Assembly (NCBI RefSeq): GCF_003458715.1
Contig: NZ_QRVI01000001.1
Span: 62,001 to 126,000 of the forward strand
Length of the DNA stretch: 64,000 bases
Direction: 5' to 3'
Origin: Eubacterium sp. AF22-8LB
GTDB taxonomy: Bacteria; Bacillota_I; Bacilli_A; Erysipelotrichales; Erysipelotrichaceae
Made by a program: the position numbers and the translations under genes. Below the pieces are notes generated by a model that made no database searches, was not told the DNA's origin, and saw only the letters and a list, made by a program, of their open reading frames with translations. Shown piece by piece: positions 43,167-51,488 of this stretch. The stretch's first letter is position 1. Every line of letters begins with the position of its first letter.

Positions 43167-44435
43167 ATGTTATTTAAAGAAATAACTGAAACTGAATTTA
43201 AAACATTTTCTAAAGAATGGCCAGACAACAACTTCTGGCAAACTACAAATATGGCGCACATGAGAGAAAGAAGAGGTTGTACAACTTCTTATGTTGGAAT
43301 TATGGACAACGACAAGCTAATTGCAGCTAGCATGTTGTCATTTGTTCCAGTTTTCTCTTCTTATACTTTCTGTCAGATTTTAAGAGGCCCATTATTAGAT
43401 TATTCAAACTTAGATTTATTTACTTTCTTCCATGAAAATCTAGTTCAATTCTGTAAAAAGAAAAAATGTCTATATTTCCATATGGACCCTTATTTAATGT
43501 ATAAAGAAAGAGATATTCATGGTGATATCGTAGAGGGTGGAATCGATAATTCTCCTATCTTTGATCACATTATGTCACTTGGGTATACACATGAAGGATT
43601 TACGCGTGGAATTGACAATGATAGAGAGCCTAGATGGATTTATACGATTGATACGGAAAATATCACAAAAGAAGAATTGTTAAAAAAGATGGAGCGTAAA
43701 GCTATGCGTTCGGTTCAACATGTTCAAAAGTACAATATTCAAGTTCATGAAATTGATGGCGATCATTTAAAGGTATATGAAGATATCATTCGTGATACAT
43801 CTTCTCGTCGTGGCTTTGAATTTAGAAGTGATGATTACTATAAAAATGTATATGAATGTTTTCATGATGATGGGTATGCTCAATTCTTGTATGCTGACAT
43901 GGATATGAATGACTATATCAAGAGCTTAGAGATTGATTTAAAGAAAAATCAAGATATTGTAGATCAATCGGCAAAGCGATTAGAGCAGCAAGAAAGTCCT
44001 AAGATCCGTAGAAAAATGGATTTAGCAAATGAGCGAATTCAGGGTATCAACAAAAAAATTGATCATGCACATGAAATCATTAAGGAGGATGGAGAAAAGA
44101 TCATTTTAACTGCTGGCTTATTCTTCACATATGGACAAGAAGTATTATGTTTAATGAGTGGTGTATATGAAAAATATATGCAATTCTGCTCTCCATACGC
44201 TCTTCACTGGCACATGTTGAAGCATTGTATTGATAATGGATTCAAGCGCTATAATCTTTATGGTATTAGTGGAATCTTTGATGAAAGTGCTCCAGACTAT
44301 GGTGTTTACTTATTCAAAAAAGGCTTCAATGGAAATGTCATTGAATTAATGGGTGACTTCGAATATGTTGTGGATTCAAAGATGTATAATGTTTATCAAA
44401 CATTAAGAAAGATCAAGCATACAATCAAAAAATAG
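43167..44435 (+). CDS. FemAB-family peptidoglycan interpeptide-bridge aminoacyltransferase
   Basis: A 422-residue tRNA-dependent aminoacyltransferase of the FemX/MurM type: two GNAT-like subdomains (FWQTTNMAHMRERRG; HWHMLKHCIDNGFKRYNLYG; GVYLFKKGFNG) with a coiled-coil insert (residues 242-310, KSLEIDLKKNQDIVDQSAKR and following). It adds amino acids to the lysine or ornithine of the lipid-bound stem peptide. GTGAGGT lies before the ATG at 43167. A terminator follows directly. Confidence 0.92.
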   Translation: MLFKEITETEFKTFSKEWPDNNFWQTTNMAHMRERRGCTTSYVGIMDNDKLIAASMLSFVPVFSSYTFCQILRGPLLDYSNLDLFTFFHENLVQFCKKKKCLYFHMDPYLMYKERDIHGDIVEGGIDNSPIFDHIMSLGYTHEGFTRGIDNDREPRWIYTIDTENITKEELLKKMERKAMRSVQHVQKYNIQVHEIDGDHLKVYEDIIRDTSSRRGFEFRSDDYYKNVYECFHDDGYAQFLYADMDMNDYIKSLEIDLKKNQDIVDQSAKRLEQQESPKIRRKMDLANERIQGINKKIDHAHEIIKEDGEKIILTAGLFFTYGQEVLCLMSGVYEKYMQFCSPYALHWHMLKHCIDNGFKRYNLYGISGIFDESAPDYGVYLFKKGFNGNVIELMGDFEYVVDSKMYNVYQTLRKIKHTIKK

Positions 44436-44442
44436 CTCGAAC

Positions 44443-44476
44443 AAAGAATCAGTCTAATCACTGATTCTTTTTATTT
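44443..44476 (+). terminator. rho-independent terminator of the FemAB-like gene
   Basis: AAAGAATCAG (44443-44452), 8-nt loop, CTGATTCTTT (44461-44470), then T-rich. Confidence 0.85.
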
Positions 44477-44745
44477 AACTACATTATTTTATTTGGCGCT
44501 TACGATATTACTTAAAAAGTAAAGATGATTAATAAGATTAGGTAAGAAGAAGTTAGCCCAGACCCATCGGATTAAACTAGTGTCTTTACATCAGATAAAT
44601 TCAGAGGAACTACTTTTTCCAGTAGTCTTTCTGTATCTGTATTATAGGTATTAATTTGGGCTTAATTTTTTAAAATTCATAACTTCATTTCATACACATT
44701 TCATAAATGATTGCTAATATAGTGTCGGATAAGGAGTTGGTTGTT
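44477..44745. other. non-coding stretch with a possible gene remnant
   Basis: No intact gene is seen. On the minus strand a frame ending at TAA 44572 encodes about 25 residues including ERLLEKVVPLNLSDVKTLV, which looks like the C-terminus of a lost protein, possibly a transposase. A small hairpin (ACTACT ... AGTAGT, about 44611-44628) lies within it. The right part is AT-rich and holds the promoter area of the next operon. Confidence 0.3.
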
Positions 44746-45831
44746 TTGATACATAATGCTTATGCATATATCACAAGAAAAAAAGTAAGAACGGGTATCT
44801 TGTTTTTGATACTTATGGTTATTCTAATCAGTCTTTATGGATGTTTGAGTATACTTTCATACAACGCACAATTAGAACGGTCTTTATATTCTGCAAGTCA
44901 TAGTTCGATTGTAGTACAAAAAAAGGATGGTTCTGAATTTGAACATACATCTTTTGAAAATTCTGTGTATGAATATGAATTTGTTTCTAAATTAAAAGAA
45001 GCTAAGGCTGTTTCTATTAAGCAGGGTGTAACACTGGATTCTTTGCCTGAAGAATATAAGAATGTGGTTTCAGTAGTTGGAACTAATAACACTTCAAAAA
45101 ATGTTTTATTTCGTAGTGGCGTGTTTACTTTAACTTCCGGAAAAAATATTGATTCTAAGGATAGAAACTCTATTCTTATTCATTCGGATTTAGCTAAGAA
45201 GAATCATTTAAAAGTAGGGGATACAATAGTTTTAAATTCTCGTACTTATACCATTAAAGGCATCTTTGTAGGTAAGAAACATGAAACCTATACAGGTTTA
45301 TCTTCCGATTTAAGTGAGAATACTATGTTTGTGGATTATAATTCTTTGGATACTAAGATGGTTACTAAATTGACTATAGATTCAAATCGTTTAAAACAAG
45401 TTCAATCCTTATATCCTTCAAGTGAATATATTGTGTCTAAAGATACGAAAGCCTATGAAGTGGCATTAGAATCAGTACAAAGTGTAAAACACATGATTCA
45501 AATTCTATCTTGTTTCATCATTGTGTGTGGACTTGTTGTCTTATCTTTAGTCTTAGTTCTATGGCTAAGAGATCGCATCCATGAAATTGGTATCTTGTTG
45601 TCTATAGGTAAAAGTAAGGTGGAAATCATTATCCAATTTATATTCGAACTTGTATTTATATCTATTCCATCAGGAATCATTCTATGTGCTTATAGTGTAA
45701 TCAAACATAATGCGTTATGCTTCATATTAAGTTATGGCTTGCTGATGAGTATTATTATCGTTTCTGTACTAATTGCGAGTCTTATGATCATGATCAAAAA
45801 GCCAAGGGAAATATTATCAAAATTGAGTTAG
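44746..45831 (+). CDS. FtsX/MacB-type ABC transporter permease (first permease)
   Basis: A 361-residue permease: N-terminal membrane helix (RTGILFLILMVILISLYG), an extracytoplasmic MacB-PCD-like domain (residues 45-250, with HSDLAKKNHLKVGDTIVLNS), and three C-terminal membrane helices (FtsX domain). I chose a TTG start at 44746, which has AAGGAG 9 nt upstream; the ATG at 44707 has none. It shares a near-identical segment (DLAKKNHLKVGD) with the second permease, so the two probably arose by duplication. It is the first gene of a five-gene operon. Confidence 0.85.
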   Translation: MIHNAYAYITRKKVRTGILFLILMVILISLYGCLSILSYNAQLERSLYSASHSSIVVQKKDGSEFEHTSFENSVYEYEFVSKLKEAKAVSIKQGVTLDSLPEEYKNVVSVVGTNNTSKNVLFRSGVFTLTSGKNIDSKDRNSILIHSDLAKKNHLKVGDTIVLNSRTYTIKGIFVGKKHETYTGLSSDLSENTMFVDYNSLDTKMVTKLTIDSNRLKQVQSLYPSSEYIVSKDTKAYEVALESVQSVKHMIQILSCFIIVCGLVVLSLVLVLWLRDRIHEIGILLSIGKSKVEIIIQFIFELVFISIPSGIILCAYSVIKHNALCFILSYGLLMSIIIVSVLIASLMIMIKKPREILSKLS

Positions 45832-45843
45832 GAGAAATAAATA

Positions 45844-46479
45844 ATGAGTATATTAGAAATAAAAGATGTAACGTATGGTTACACAAAATTAGAACATATT
45901 TTATTTGAAGTGAATCAAAACTTTGAGTGCGGTAAATTTTATGCGATTATTGGAAAATCAGGAGCTGGTAAATCAACCTTATTATCTTTATTAGCTGGAC
46001 TTGATGAGCCAGACTCTGGTGAAATTTTATTTGAAGGAGAAGATATTTCAAAAACGGGATATACAAATCATCGTAAGAATCATATTTGTCTTGTGTTTCA
46101 AAATTACAATTTGATTGATTATTTAACACCATTAGAAAATGTACGCTTAGTCAATTCTAAAGCTTCGCCTTCCATTCTTTTAGATTTAGGACTTGAACAA
46201 TCCCAAATCAATCGTAGTGTAATGAAACTATCGGGAGGACAGCAACAAAGAGTTGCGATTGCCCGTGCCCTTACAAGCAGTGCACCTATTATCTTGGCAG
46301 ATGAGCCAACGGGAAATCTAGATAGCGATACGGCTAGTGAAATTATTGATATCTTAAAGGCCCGTGCTAAAGAAAGAAATAAGTGTGTGATTGTAGTGAC
46401 ACATAGTAAAGAGGTAGCGGATGCTGCTGATGTTGTATATGAATTAAAAGATAAAAAGTTAAAGAAGAGGGGGAAATAG
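45844..46479 (+). CDS. ABC transporter ATP-binding protein (LolD/MacB type)
   Basis: A 211-residue ATPase: Walker A GKSGAGKST (residues 38-46), Q-loop LVFQNYNLIDYLTP, signature LSGGQQQRVAIARAL, Walker B IILADEPTGNLDSDTA and VVTHSKE. It energises the two flanking permeases. The permease-ATPase-permease-RR-HK order resembles antimicrobial-peptide detoxification systems. Confidence 0.95.
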   Translation: MSILEIKDVTYGYTKLEHILFEVNQNFECGKFYAIIGKSGAGKSTLLSLLAGLDEPDSGEILFEGEDISKTGYTNHRKNHICLVFQNYNLIDYLTPLENVRLVNSKASPSILLDLGLEQSQINRSVMKLSGGQQQRVAIARALTSSAPIILADEPTGNLDSDTASEIIDILKARAKERNKCVIVVTHSKEVADAADVVYELKDKKLKKRGK

Positions 46480-46480
46480 A

Positions 46481-47845
46481 ATGTTTAAAAATGCATTTAA
46501 ATATGTAACTCGAAAAAGTGTGAAGTCAATGATTCTATTTCTTGTTGTTCTAATTATGTCAAGCCTTTGTTTAGTCGGACTATCTATTAAAGATGCAACA
46601 AACAAAGCGTCCAATACATCATTAGGCTCGATTACCAATAGTTTTACAATGGAAATTAATCGTCAAGTCAATTTTGGCACACCTAGAGGTGCGGGCAATG
46701 TTAAGGGGAAGGACATTGAAAAGATTTGTGCTTCTAAAGACATTGACTCGTACGTGAAAAGAATCAATAGTGTAGCTGACTTAGTCAATCATGATATTGT
46801 TTTAACTTCGAATGAAAATAAAGAGCGTCTTTCTAAGTTTAAATCAACAGTGATGCTTACTGGAGTAAATGAATCAAAAAAAGAAACAAAGTTTGTATCG
46901 CAAGCCTATAAATTGGTCGAAGGCAAACATTTAAATAATAAAGATAAACATCAAATCTTGATGCATAAAGATTTAGCTAAAAAGAATCATTTAAAAGTTG
47001 GAGACAAGCTTTCTCTACGCTCAAATATCTATGATGCAGATAACGAAAAGGGTGCGGATGAAACAGTAGAAGTAACTATTAAGGGTTTATTTGATGGTCA
47101 TAATCAAGGTGGTGTTACAGCTGCACAAGAATTATATGAAAACAATCTAATCACGGATTTGGATACGGCTGCCAAAGTCTATGGCAATACACCAAAAACT
47201 GCTGTATATCAAGATGCCACATTCTTTGTGAAAGGAAATAAAGATTTGGATCAAGTTATTAAAAATCTAGGAAAATTAGATATCAACTGGAATGAGTATG
47301 TATTGGTAAAAAGTACATCCAATTATCCGGCTCTACAAAAATCAATAAGTGGTATGTATAGTATCGCAAATAAAATGTTTATTGGATCTTTGATCTTTGC
47401 GGGTATCGTTGTTACTTTATTGTTGCTCATGTGGATGAATGCACGAAGAAAAGAAATCGCAATTTTAATGGCTTTAGGCATTTCTAAAACGAAGATTTTT
47501 ATTCAGTTTGTTCTAGAACTATGTATGGTAACCATTCCTGCCTATATTTTTGCGTACTTTATCGCTAGTAAAACAGCATCAGGTCTAGGCACAAAAGCAT
47601 TGAATCAAGTAAGCACTAGTGTTGCCAAACAAATCGCAAAAGAATCTGCCTCAAATCAACTTGGCGGTGGAGCTGAAGTGGATGGTTTTAATAAGATGTT
47701 GACGCATATTGATGCTACTGTTGAACCAAAATATATGGTGTATGTTATTATATTTATGTCAATTGTAATGTTAGTCGCACTTATTGTGGCTACAACACAC
47801 TTGTTAAACAAGAACTGTAAAGAATTAATGAATGAGGAAGAATGA
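46481..47845 (+). CDS. FtsX/MacB-type ABC transporter permease (second permease)
   Basis: A 454-residue permease with one N-terminal helix, a large extracytoplasmic domain (residues 40-290, HKDLAKKNHLKVGDKLSLRS) and three C-terminal helices (GSLIFAGIVVTLLLLMWM, ISKTKIFIQFVLEL, VYVIIFMSIVMLVALIVATT). It follows the ATPase gene by 1 bp and overlaps the regulator start. The larger extracytoplasmic domain could bind the peptide substrate. Confidence 0.9.
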   Translation: MFKNAFKYVTRKSVKSMILFLVVLIMSSLCLVGLSIKDATNKASNTSLGSITNSFTMEINRQVNFGTPRGAGNVKGKDIEKICASKDIDSYVKRINSVADLVNHDIVLTSNENKERLSKFKSTVMLTGVNESKKETKFVSQAYKLVEGKHLNNKDKHQILMHKDLAKKNHLKVGDKLSLRSNIYDADNEKGADETVEVTIKGLFDGHNQGGVTAAQELYENNLITDLDTAAKVYGNTPKTAVYQDATFFVKGNKDLDQVIKNLGKLDINWNEYVLVKSTSNYPALQKSISGMYSIANKMFIGSLIFAGIVVTLLLLMWMNARRKEIAILMALGISKTKIFIQFVLELCMVTIPAYIFAYFIASKTASGLGTKALNQVSTSVAKQIAKESASNQLGGGAEVDGFNKMLTHIDATVEPKYMVYVIIFMSIVMLVALIVATTHLLNKNCKELMNEEE

Positions 47846-48483
47846 TGAAAATATTGGTAGTGGAAGATGATACACTGATTCGCGAAGGATTAAGTGAATT
47901 TCTATCGGAGTCTGGATATAGTATTATCCAGGCAAAAGATGGTAAAGAGGCATTGGAAAAGTTTAATACAGATATTCATTTGGTGATATTGGATATTCAA
48001 ATTCCATATATCAATGGATTGGATGTGTTAAAAGAAATTCGTAAAAAAAGTGATTTGCCCGTTTTAATCTTAACGGCTTTCAGCAATGAAGAATTCAAAA
48101 TTGATGCCTATACAAACTTGGCTGATGGCTATATTGAAAAACCATTTTCACTACCCGTATTAAAAGCTCGTATTGACGCGCTTCTTCAGAAACAGGATAT
48201 TTTTGCATATAAAAATGTTTGTGTGAACTTCAAAAGCTATACGGCTAAAATAGATGGTAAAACGATTGATATTAATGCCAAAGAACTAGAGATATTAAAA
48301 TATCTTTTAGATAATGCAGGGATTGCCTTAACTAGAGCACAAATATTAGATCATGTTTGGAAAGATAGTGAAGAAGTTCCTTATGATCGAGTTATTGATG
48401 TATATATTAAAGAATTGCGTAAAAAACTAGGCTTAGATTGCATTACGACCATTCGTAATGTGGGCTATAAATTGGAGAAATAA
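47845..48483 (+). CDS. OmpR-type response regulator of the ABC locus
   Basis: A 212-residue regulator: receiver pocket EDD (residues 7-9), Asp in VILDIQIPYINGLDVL, Lys in IEKPFSLPV, and a winged-helix output domain (DINAKELEILKYLLDNAG, DRVIDVYIKELRKKLG). GAGG lies 7 nt before the ATG at 47845; an ATG at 47842 that overlaps the permease stop is the alternative. It is coupled to the kinase, whose ATG overlaps its stop by 1 bp. Confidence 0.93.
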   Translation: MKILVVEDDTLIREGLSEFLSESGYSIIQAKDGKEALEKFNTDIHLVILDIQIPYINGLDVLKEIRKKSDLPVLILTAFSNEEFKIDAYTNLADGYIEKPFSLPVLKARIDALLQKQDIFAYKNVCVNFKSYTAKIDGKTIDINAKELEILKYLLDNAGIALTRAQILDHVWKDSEEVPYDRVIDVYIKELRKKLGLDCITTIRNVGYKLEK

Positions 48484-49751
48484 TGAAAAACTTAAAGATA
48501 TTTCCTAAAATATGCATACAAACATTCAGTGTCATCGCTATTATTGTCTTATTTATCCATCTCTTTGTATATTTAATTTTTCCAAGAACCTATTTGGATG
48601 TAAGAAAAGAAGAAATCTATACTAAGGCCAATGAAATTACAGAAAACTTAAATGGCAAATCTGAAGACTATATTGAACAAGCTTTAGATTTCTATTCCAA
48701 CACTAATGAAATCAAAGCGTTTATTAAAAAGAATACTTCATCAAATGAAGTAGAAATCAAGAATGATTTAAATGTCGATTTAAAGAGTTCTAATAACTCT
48801 TTAATTATTGAGGAAAGACAATTAAAGCTAGATACAGGAAAGACCATTCACCTCCAATTTGTTTCAACGGCAGACATGCAAAGCCAAGCCAAAAATCTAA
48901 GTTTACAATTTCTTCCTTACTCATTAATCATATCCCTATGCTTTTCGGCCATTGTCTCTTTGGTGTATGCCAAATCCATTAAAAATTATGTGGTTGAAAT
49001 CAAGAGTGTAACCGATCAAATGATGGCATTAGATAAGAAGGCTCATCTAGAAATTGATTCGAATGATGAGATTGGTCAATTGAAGGCACAAATTAATGAT
49101 TTGTATGAAACACTTCTTGATTCCATTTCCCATCTAGAATTGAAAAATAAAGAGATTCTAAGATTAGAGAAAATAAAATACGATTTCTTTAAAGGGGCCA
49201 GCCACGAATTAAAAACGCCTTTGGCAAGTCTTAAAATTATCTTAGAAAATATGAAATACAATGTGGGTAAATATAAAAATAGAGATTTTTATATTGATGA
49301 CTGCATTGATTTAGTCGATCACTTAACGAAGAATATCCAACAAATTTTATCGGTATATTCCATTGAAAATCTAAAAGACGATGAAGAAATTGTTTGTATA
49401 AAGAATGAATTAAGTCGTGTACTTCAAAAATATGATGTATTGATTCACCAGAAGGAATTAAGAATTCAAAATGATGTAAAAGATGAAACAATGTATATTG
49501 GTAAGACGGCTCTAAATATAATTTTATCCAACTTAATTAGTAATGCGATCAACTATACGCATGAAAAGGGTATGATTCAAATTGGAATAAAACAAGACTA
49601 TTTCTATATTCAAAACAAACTAGATCCAACCCAACCAAAAGGAAATGGTCTAGGATTATATATTGTTCGTAATCTATTAGATAACTATAAAATGAAATAT
49701 GAAGCGATTGAAGGAGAAGACTTTATCTTCAAGATTCAATTTAAGCAATAG
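48483..49751 (+). CDS. sensor histidine kinase of the ABC locus
   Basis: A 422-residue kinase: two membrane helices (residues 12-34 and about 145-165) flanking a 110-residue sensor, a HAMP-like linker, the H-box GASHELKTPLASLKIILENM (about 238), an N-box (NLISNAINYTHEKG) and G-box (PKGNGLGLYIVRNLL). It likely senses a peptide or envelope stress, perhaps through the transporter, and controls the operon. The last gene of the five-gene unit. Confidence 0.92.
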   Translation: MKNLKIFPKICIQTFSVIAIIVLFIHLFVYLIFPRTYLDVRKEEIYTKANEITENLNGKSEDYIEQALDFYSNTNEIKAFIKKNTSSNEVEIKNDLNVDLKSSNNSLIIEERQLKLDTGKTIHLQFVSTADMQSQAKNLSLQFLPYSLIISLCFSAIVSLVYAKSIKNYVVEIKSVTDQMMALDKKAHLEIDSNDEIGQLKAQINDLYETLLDSISHLELKNKEILRLEKIKYDFFKGASHELKTPLASLKIILENMKYNVGKYKNRDFYIDDCIDLVDHLTKNIQQILSVYSIENLKDDEEIVCIKNELSRVLQKYDVLIHQKELRIQNDVKDETMYIGKTALNIILSNLISNAINYTHEKGMIQIGIKQDYFYIQNKLDPTQPKGNGLGLYIVRNLLDNYKMKYEAIEGEDFIFKIQFKQ

Positions 49752-49789
49752 GTCTTTTAAATTTGTTGGATTTCTTTTATTACATTAAT

Positions 49790-49933
49790 TTAAATTCTAT
49801 ACACCTGAATTGAATACAGGCAATCAGCACCTTTATCATTCCAATCAATATCCTCTTCATCATCAAACCAGAACAATTTCTCAATTACACTAAAACATTG
49901 TTCTTAAGTTAAATTCTTTTGTTTCAATCTATT
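49790..49933 (-). pseudogene. C-terminal fragment of an unknown protein
   Basis: On the minus strand a frame ending at TAA 49790 encodes VIEKLFWFDDEEDIDWNDKG and ADCLYSIQVYRI, with one in-frame TAA about ten codons upstream (ref. about 49891). The acidic, tryptophan-rich end looks like real coding sequence, but I do not recognise the family and the N-terminus is lost at the IS21-like remnant. Confidence 0.35.
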
Positions 49934-50045
49934 GAATATTCCATGGTGGCGGAGCCCCCCCAATCCATGAAAATAGAGCCACCCTATCCATTTGTACAGA
50001 GCCATGCAGTCCATTGCTCAGAGCCACTAAATCTACGAAGAGAGT

Positions 50046-50207
50046 CACTTCAAACAAATCGTCTTATTCACATTCACTGATGGTTGTTAATAAGAATTCA
50101 TCTAAAATTAATAGATCAACTTTGGAAAGTTTCTTCATATATTTTTTGTAATGCCCTTGCATCTTTGCTACTTCAATTTTCTGAAACAAGTCTGGCTGAA
50201 TATTACG
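50046..50207 (-). pseudogene. istB (IS21 ATP-binding helper) fragment
   Basis: 54 codons on the minus strand, including EVAKMQGHYKKYMKKLSKV and the Walker B stretch DLLILDEFLLTTI typical of IstB. A TAA interrupts the frame where family members have a glutamine codon, and both ends are missing. Confidence 0.65.
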
Positions 50208-50214
50208 TATGGGC

Positions 50215-50302
50215 AAGTCCATCTAATACGAAAAAAAAGTCTAGTCGATACGGTGACTAAGTCCATTGAATCCGTTGTATAAGTCCACACTGCATTGTAG
50301 AT
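50215..50302. repeat. exact 22-bp-period array, four units
   Basis: AAGTC starts at 50215, 50237, 50259 and 50281, exactly 22 bp apart. The units share AAGTCCA, five variable bases and TACG/TCCG. The spacing is two helical turns. It may be the binding array of a second IS21-like end nested in the first. Confidence 0.65.
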
Positions 50303-50431
50303 ATAAAATATTATCCTCCAGTTGTAAGATATTAACAGGTAAGTAAGTATACTTATCTAGTCTTGCAATCAGGTGTATAAATGGCTCTGATTAATGGATT
50401 AGGTGGCTCTCAGTGTGTGGAATACTCATCT

Positions 50432-50672
50432 ATCTTCATTAAATTCAAAATACATCATCATAAGCGATACTCCTTCTTAAGATAATTCTATTTTATCATG
50501 GATCAGCCGACTTATATTTGAACAAGAGAAATAATAAAATGAGTACCTTTTACGTACCTCAAGGCATCAAAAAAACTAGAGTATGCTTTATATAAAGCAC
50601 TTCTAGCATTTATTCTTTATTCGAACTCGATTTTGTGTGCTTTTAAATCCATGCTACATATACATTATATGG
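50432..50672. repeat. left copy of a long direct repeat (241 bp)
   Basis: About 90% identical to 60608-60858. It contains, on the minus strand, a frame end (MDLKAHKIEFE), a hairpin terminator (CTAGA ... TCTAG type with T-run) and a ribosome binding site followed by a short frame (MMMYFEFNEDR). The right edge runs into the CHAP fragment. Confidence 0.8.
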
Positions 50673-51018
50673 CCAATGCACATGGTTTGCTTGGGGAAGA
50701 TTTTATGAGTTATATGGCTATGATCCTGGCTTTACTGGAAATGGATGGGATTGTGTAGATGAACTACTAAAAGCACATCCAAATAAATTTGAAAGATCCA
50801 CTATTCCCAAAGCTGGAGCAGTATTTTCTGGTATTGGTAAAAACCATGTTGGTATTGTTTTAAAAGTAGATGGCAACAACATTACAATTCAAGATGGGAA
50901 CTATGATGGCATTACCAATACGTTTGAAGATGCAAAAAAGGACTGGCAAACAAACACCTACACTCTTGACTACTATAGATCAAGAATGGGAGGTATTGTA
51001 TTCGCTAATTCAAAATAA
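50653..51018 (+). pseudogene. CHAP-domain peptidoglycan hydrolase, 3' fragment
   Basis: 121 codons encode a nearly complete CHAP domain: GQCTWFAWGRFYELYG with the catalytic Cys, GNGWDCVDELL, PKAGAVFSGIGKNHVGIVLK with the catalytic His, IQDGNYDG and GGIVFANSK. No start codon precedes it in frame, and the N-terminus (signal or binding domain) is missing. The upstream direct repeat contains the breakpoint. Such domains cleave cell-wall peptides in phage lysins, secreted hydrolases and conjugation systems. Confidence 0.75.
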
Positions 51019-51036
51019 AAGGTGGAGGTGAAATCA

Positions 51037-51259
51037 TCATTTCCACTTGTTTGCATTTTGATGTTGTTCAACAACATTCTTTGCCTCTTCTTCTGTACAA
51101 TACAATTTACTTTCACGAACTCATGTTCCAGAAGTACCACAATTACCATCTGAAAATCGTATAAAGTCCACCAGCATTACGTATTACAGTAGCTTTCTTG
51201 ATAAAGACAGAAGAGGATACAAAGTAAACAACATCTCCTTCATTAAATCGTTTTTTCAT
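51037..51259 (-). pseudogene. small frameshifted gene at the end of the defence operon
   Basis: The minus-strand ATG at 51259 overlaps the stop of the 81-residue gene. The frame begins MKKRFNEGDVVYFVSSSVFI, then a frameshift near 51157 and an in-frame TGA near 51120 break it; the remaining frame continues VRESKLYCTEEEAKNVVEQH to TGA 51037. Restored, it would be about 75 residues, perhaps an SH3-like beta barrel. Homopolymer or sequencing error is possible for the frameshift, but the nonsense codon makes loss likely. Confidence 0.5.
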
Positions 51260-51488
51260 CTCTTTGTATATAATCATCATCTAATTGAGCTTGTTTACAA
51301 ATTTTCTCATACATTTCATTGATTTTTTCTTGATCTTCTTCCTCAATATTATCAAATATAATTTGAGGCTTCTCATTAATAAACAGTTTTTTTATTAATT
51401 CAATATAATCAAAATCCATTAACGTACCATCATCATTTTCAAATTTAGTAACTATATCTTTATCTTCTTTAAAAACTCTAATTTTCAT
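51243..51488 (-). CDS. small acidic protein of the PHP-ATPase operon
   Basis: An 81-residue protein (MKIRVFKEDKDIVTKF ...) with an N-terminal beta-hairpin-like part and an acidic helix (EEEDQEKINEMYEKICKQAQ). AAGG lies 8 nt before the ATG at 51488, and the start overlaps the stop of the PHP-ATPase gene by 11 bp. No family recognised. The tight coupling suggests a partner or inhibitor of the ATPase. Confidence 0.65.
   Translation of the reverse strand: MKIRVFKEDKDIVTKFENDDGTLMDFDYIELIKKLFINEKPQIIFDNIEEEDQEKINEMYEKICKQAQLDDDYIQRDEKTI

Larger units (their letters stand above)
49943..50416. mobile_element. internally deleted IS21-family element (ends plus istB fragment)
   Basis: Two inverted ends carry multiple AGAGCC-type repeats: on the left at 49952, 49976, 49999, 50021 and 50042 (GAGCC/GAGTC, spacing falling from 24 to 21 bp), and on the right, in inverted orientation, two GGCTCT copies at about 50383 and 50405. 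Both sides share the ATCCAT between copies. Multiple subterminal repeats are a feature of IS21-family ends. Between them lie an istB fragment and a second repeat array. The transposase gene istA is absent, so the element cannot move by itself. Confidence 0.55.

Noticed and set aside
50215..50302. Regular 22-bp array as a CRISPR
   Set aside because: Units have no separate spacers of 30 bp or more, the repeat is degenerate and no cas genes are near. It fits IS-end repeats better.
49943..50416. Repeat arrays as plasmid iterons or a replication origin
   Set aside because: No rep gene is adjacent, and the inverted arrangement with an istB fragment fits an IS21-type element.
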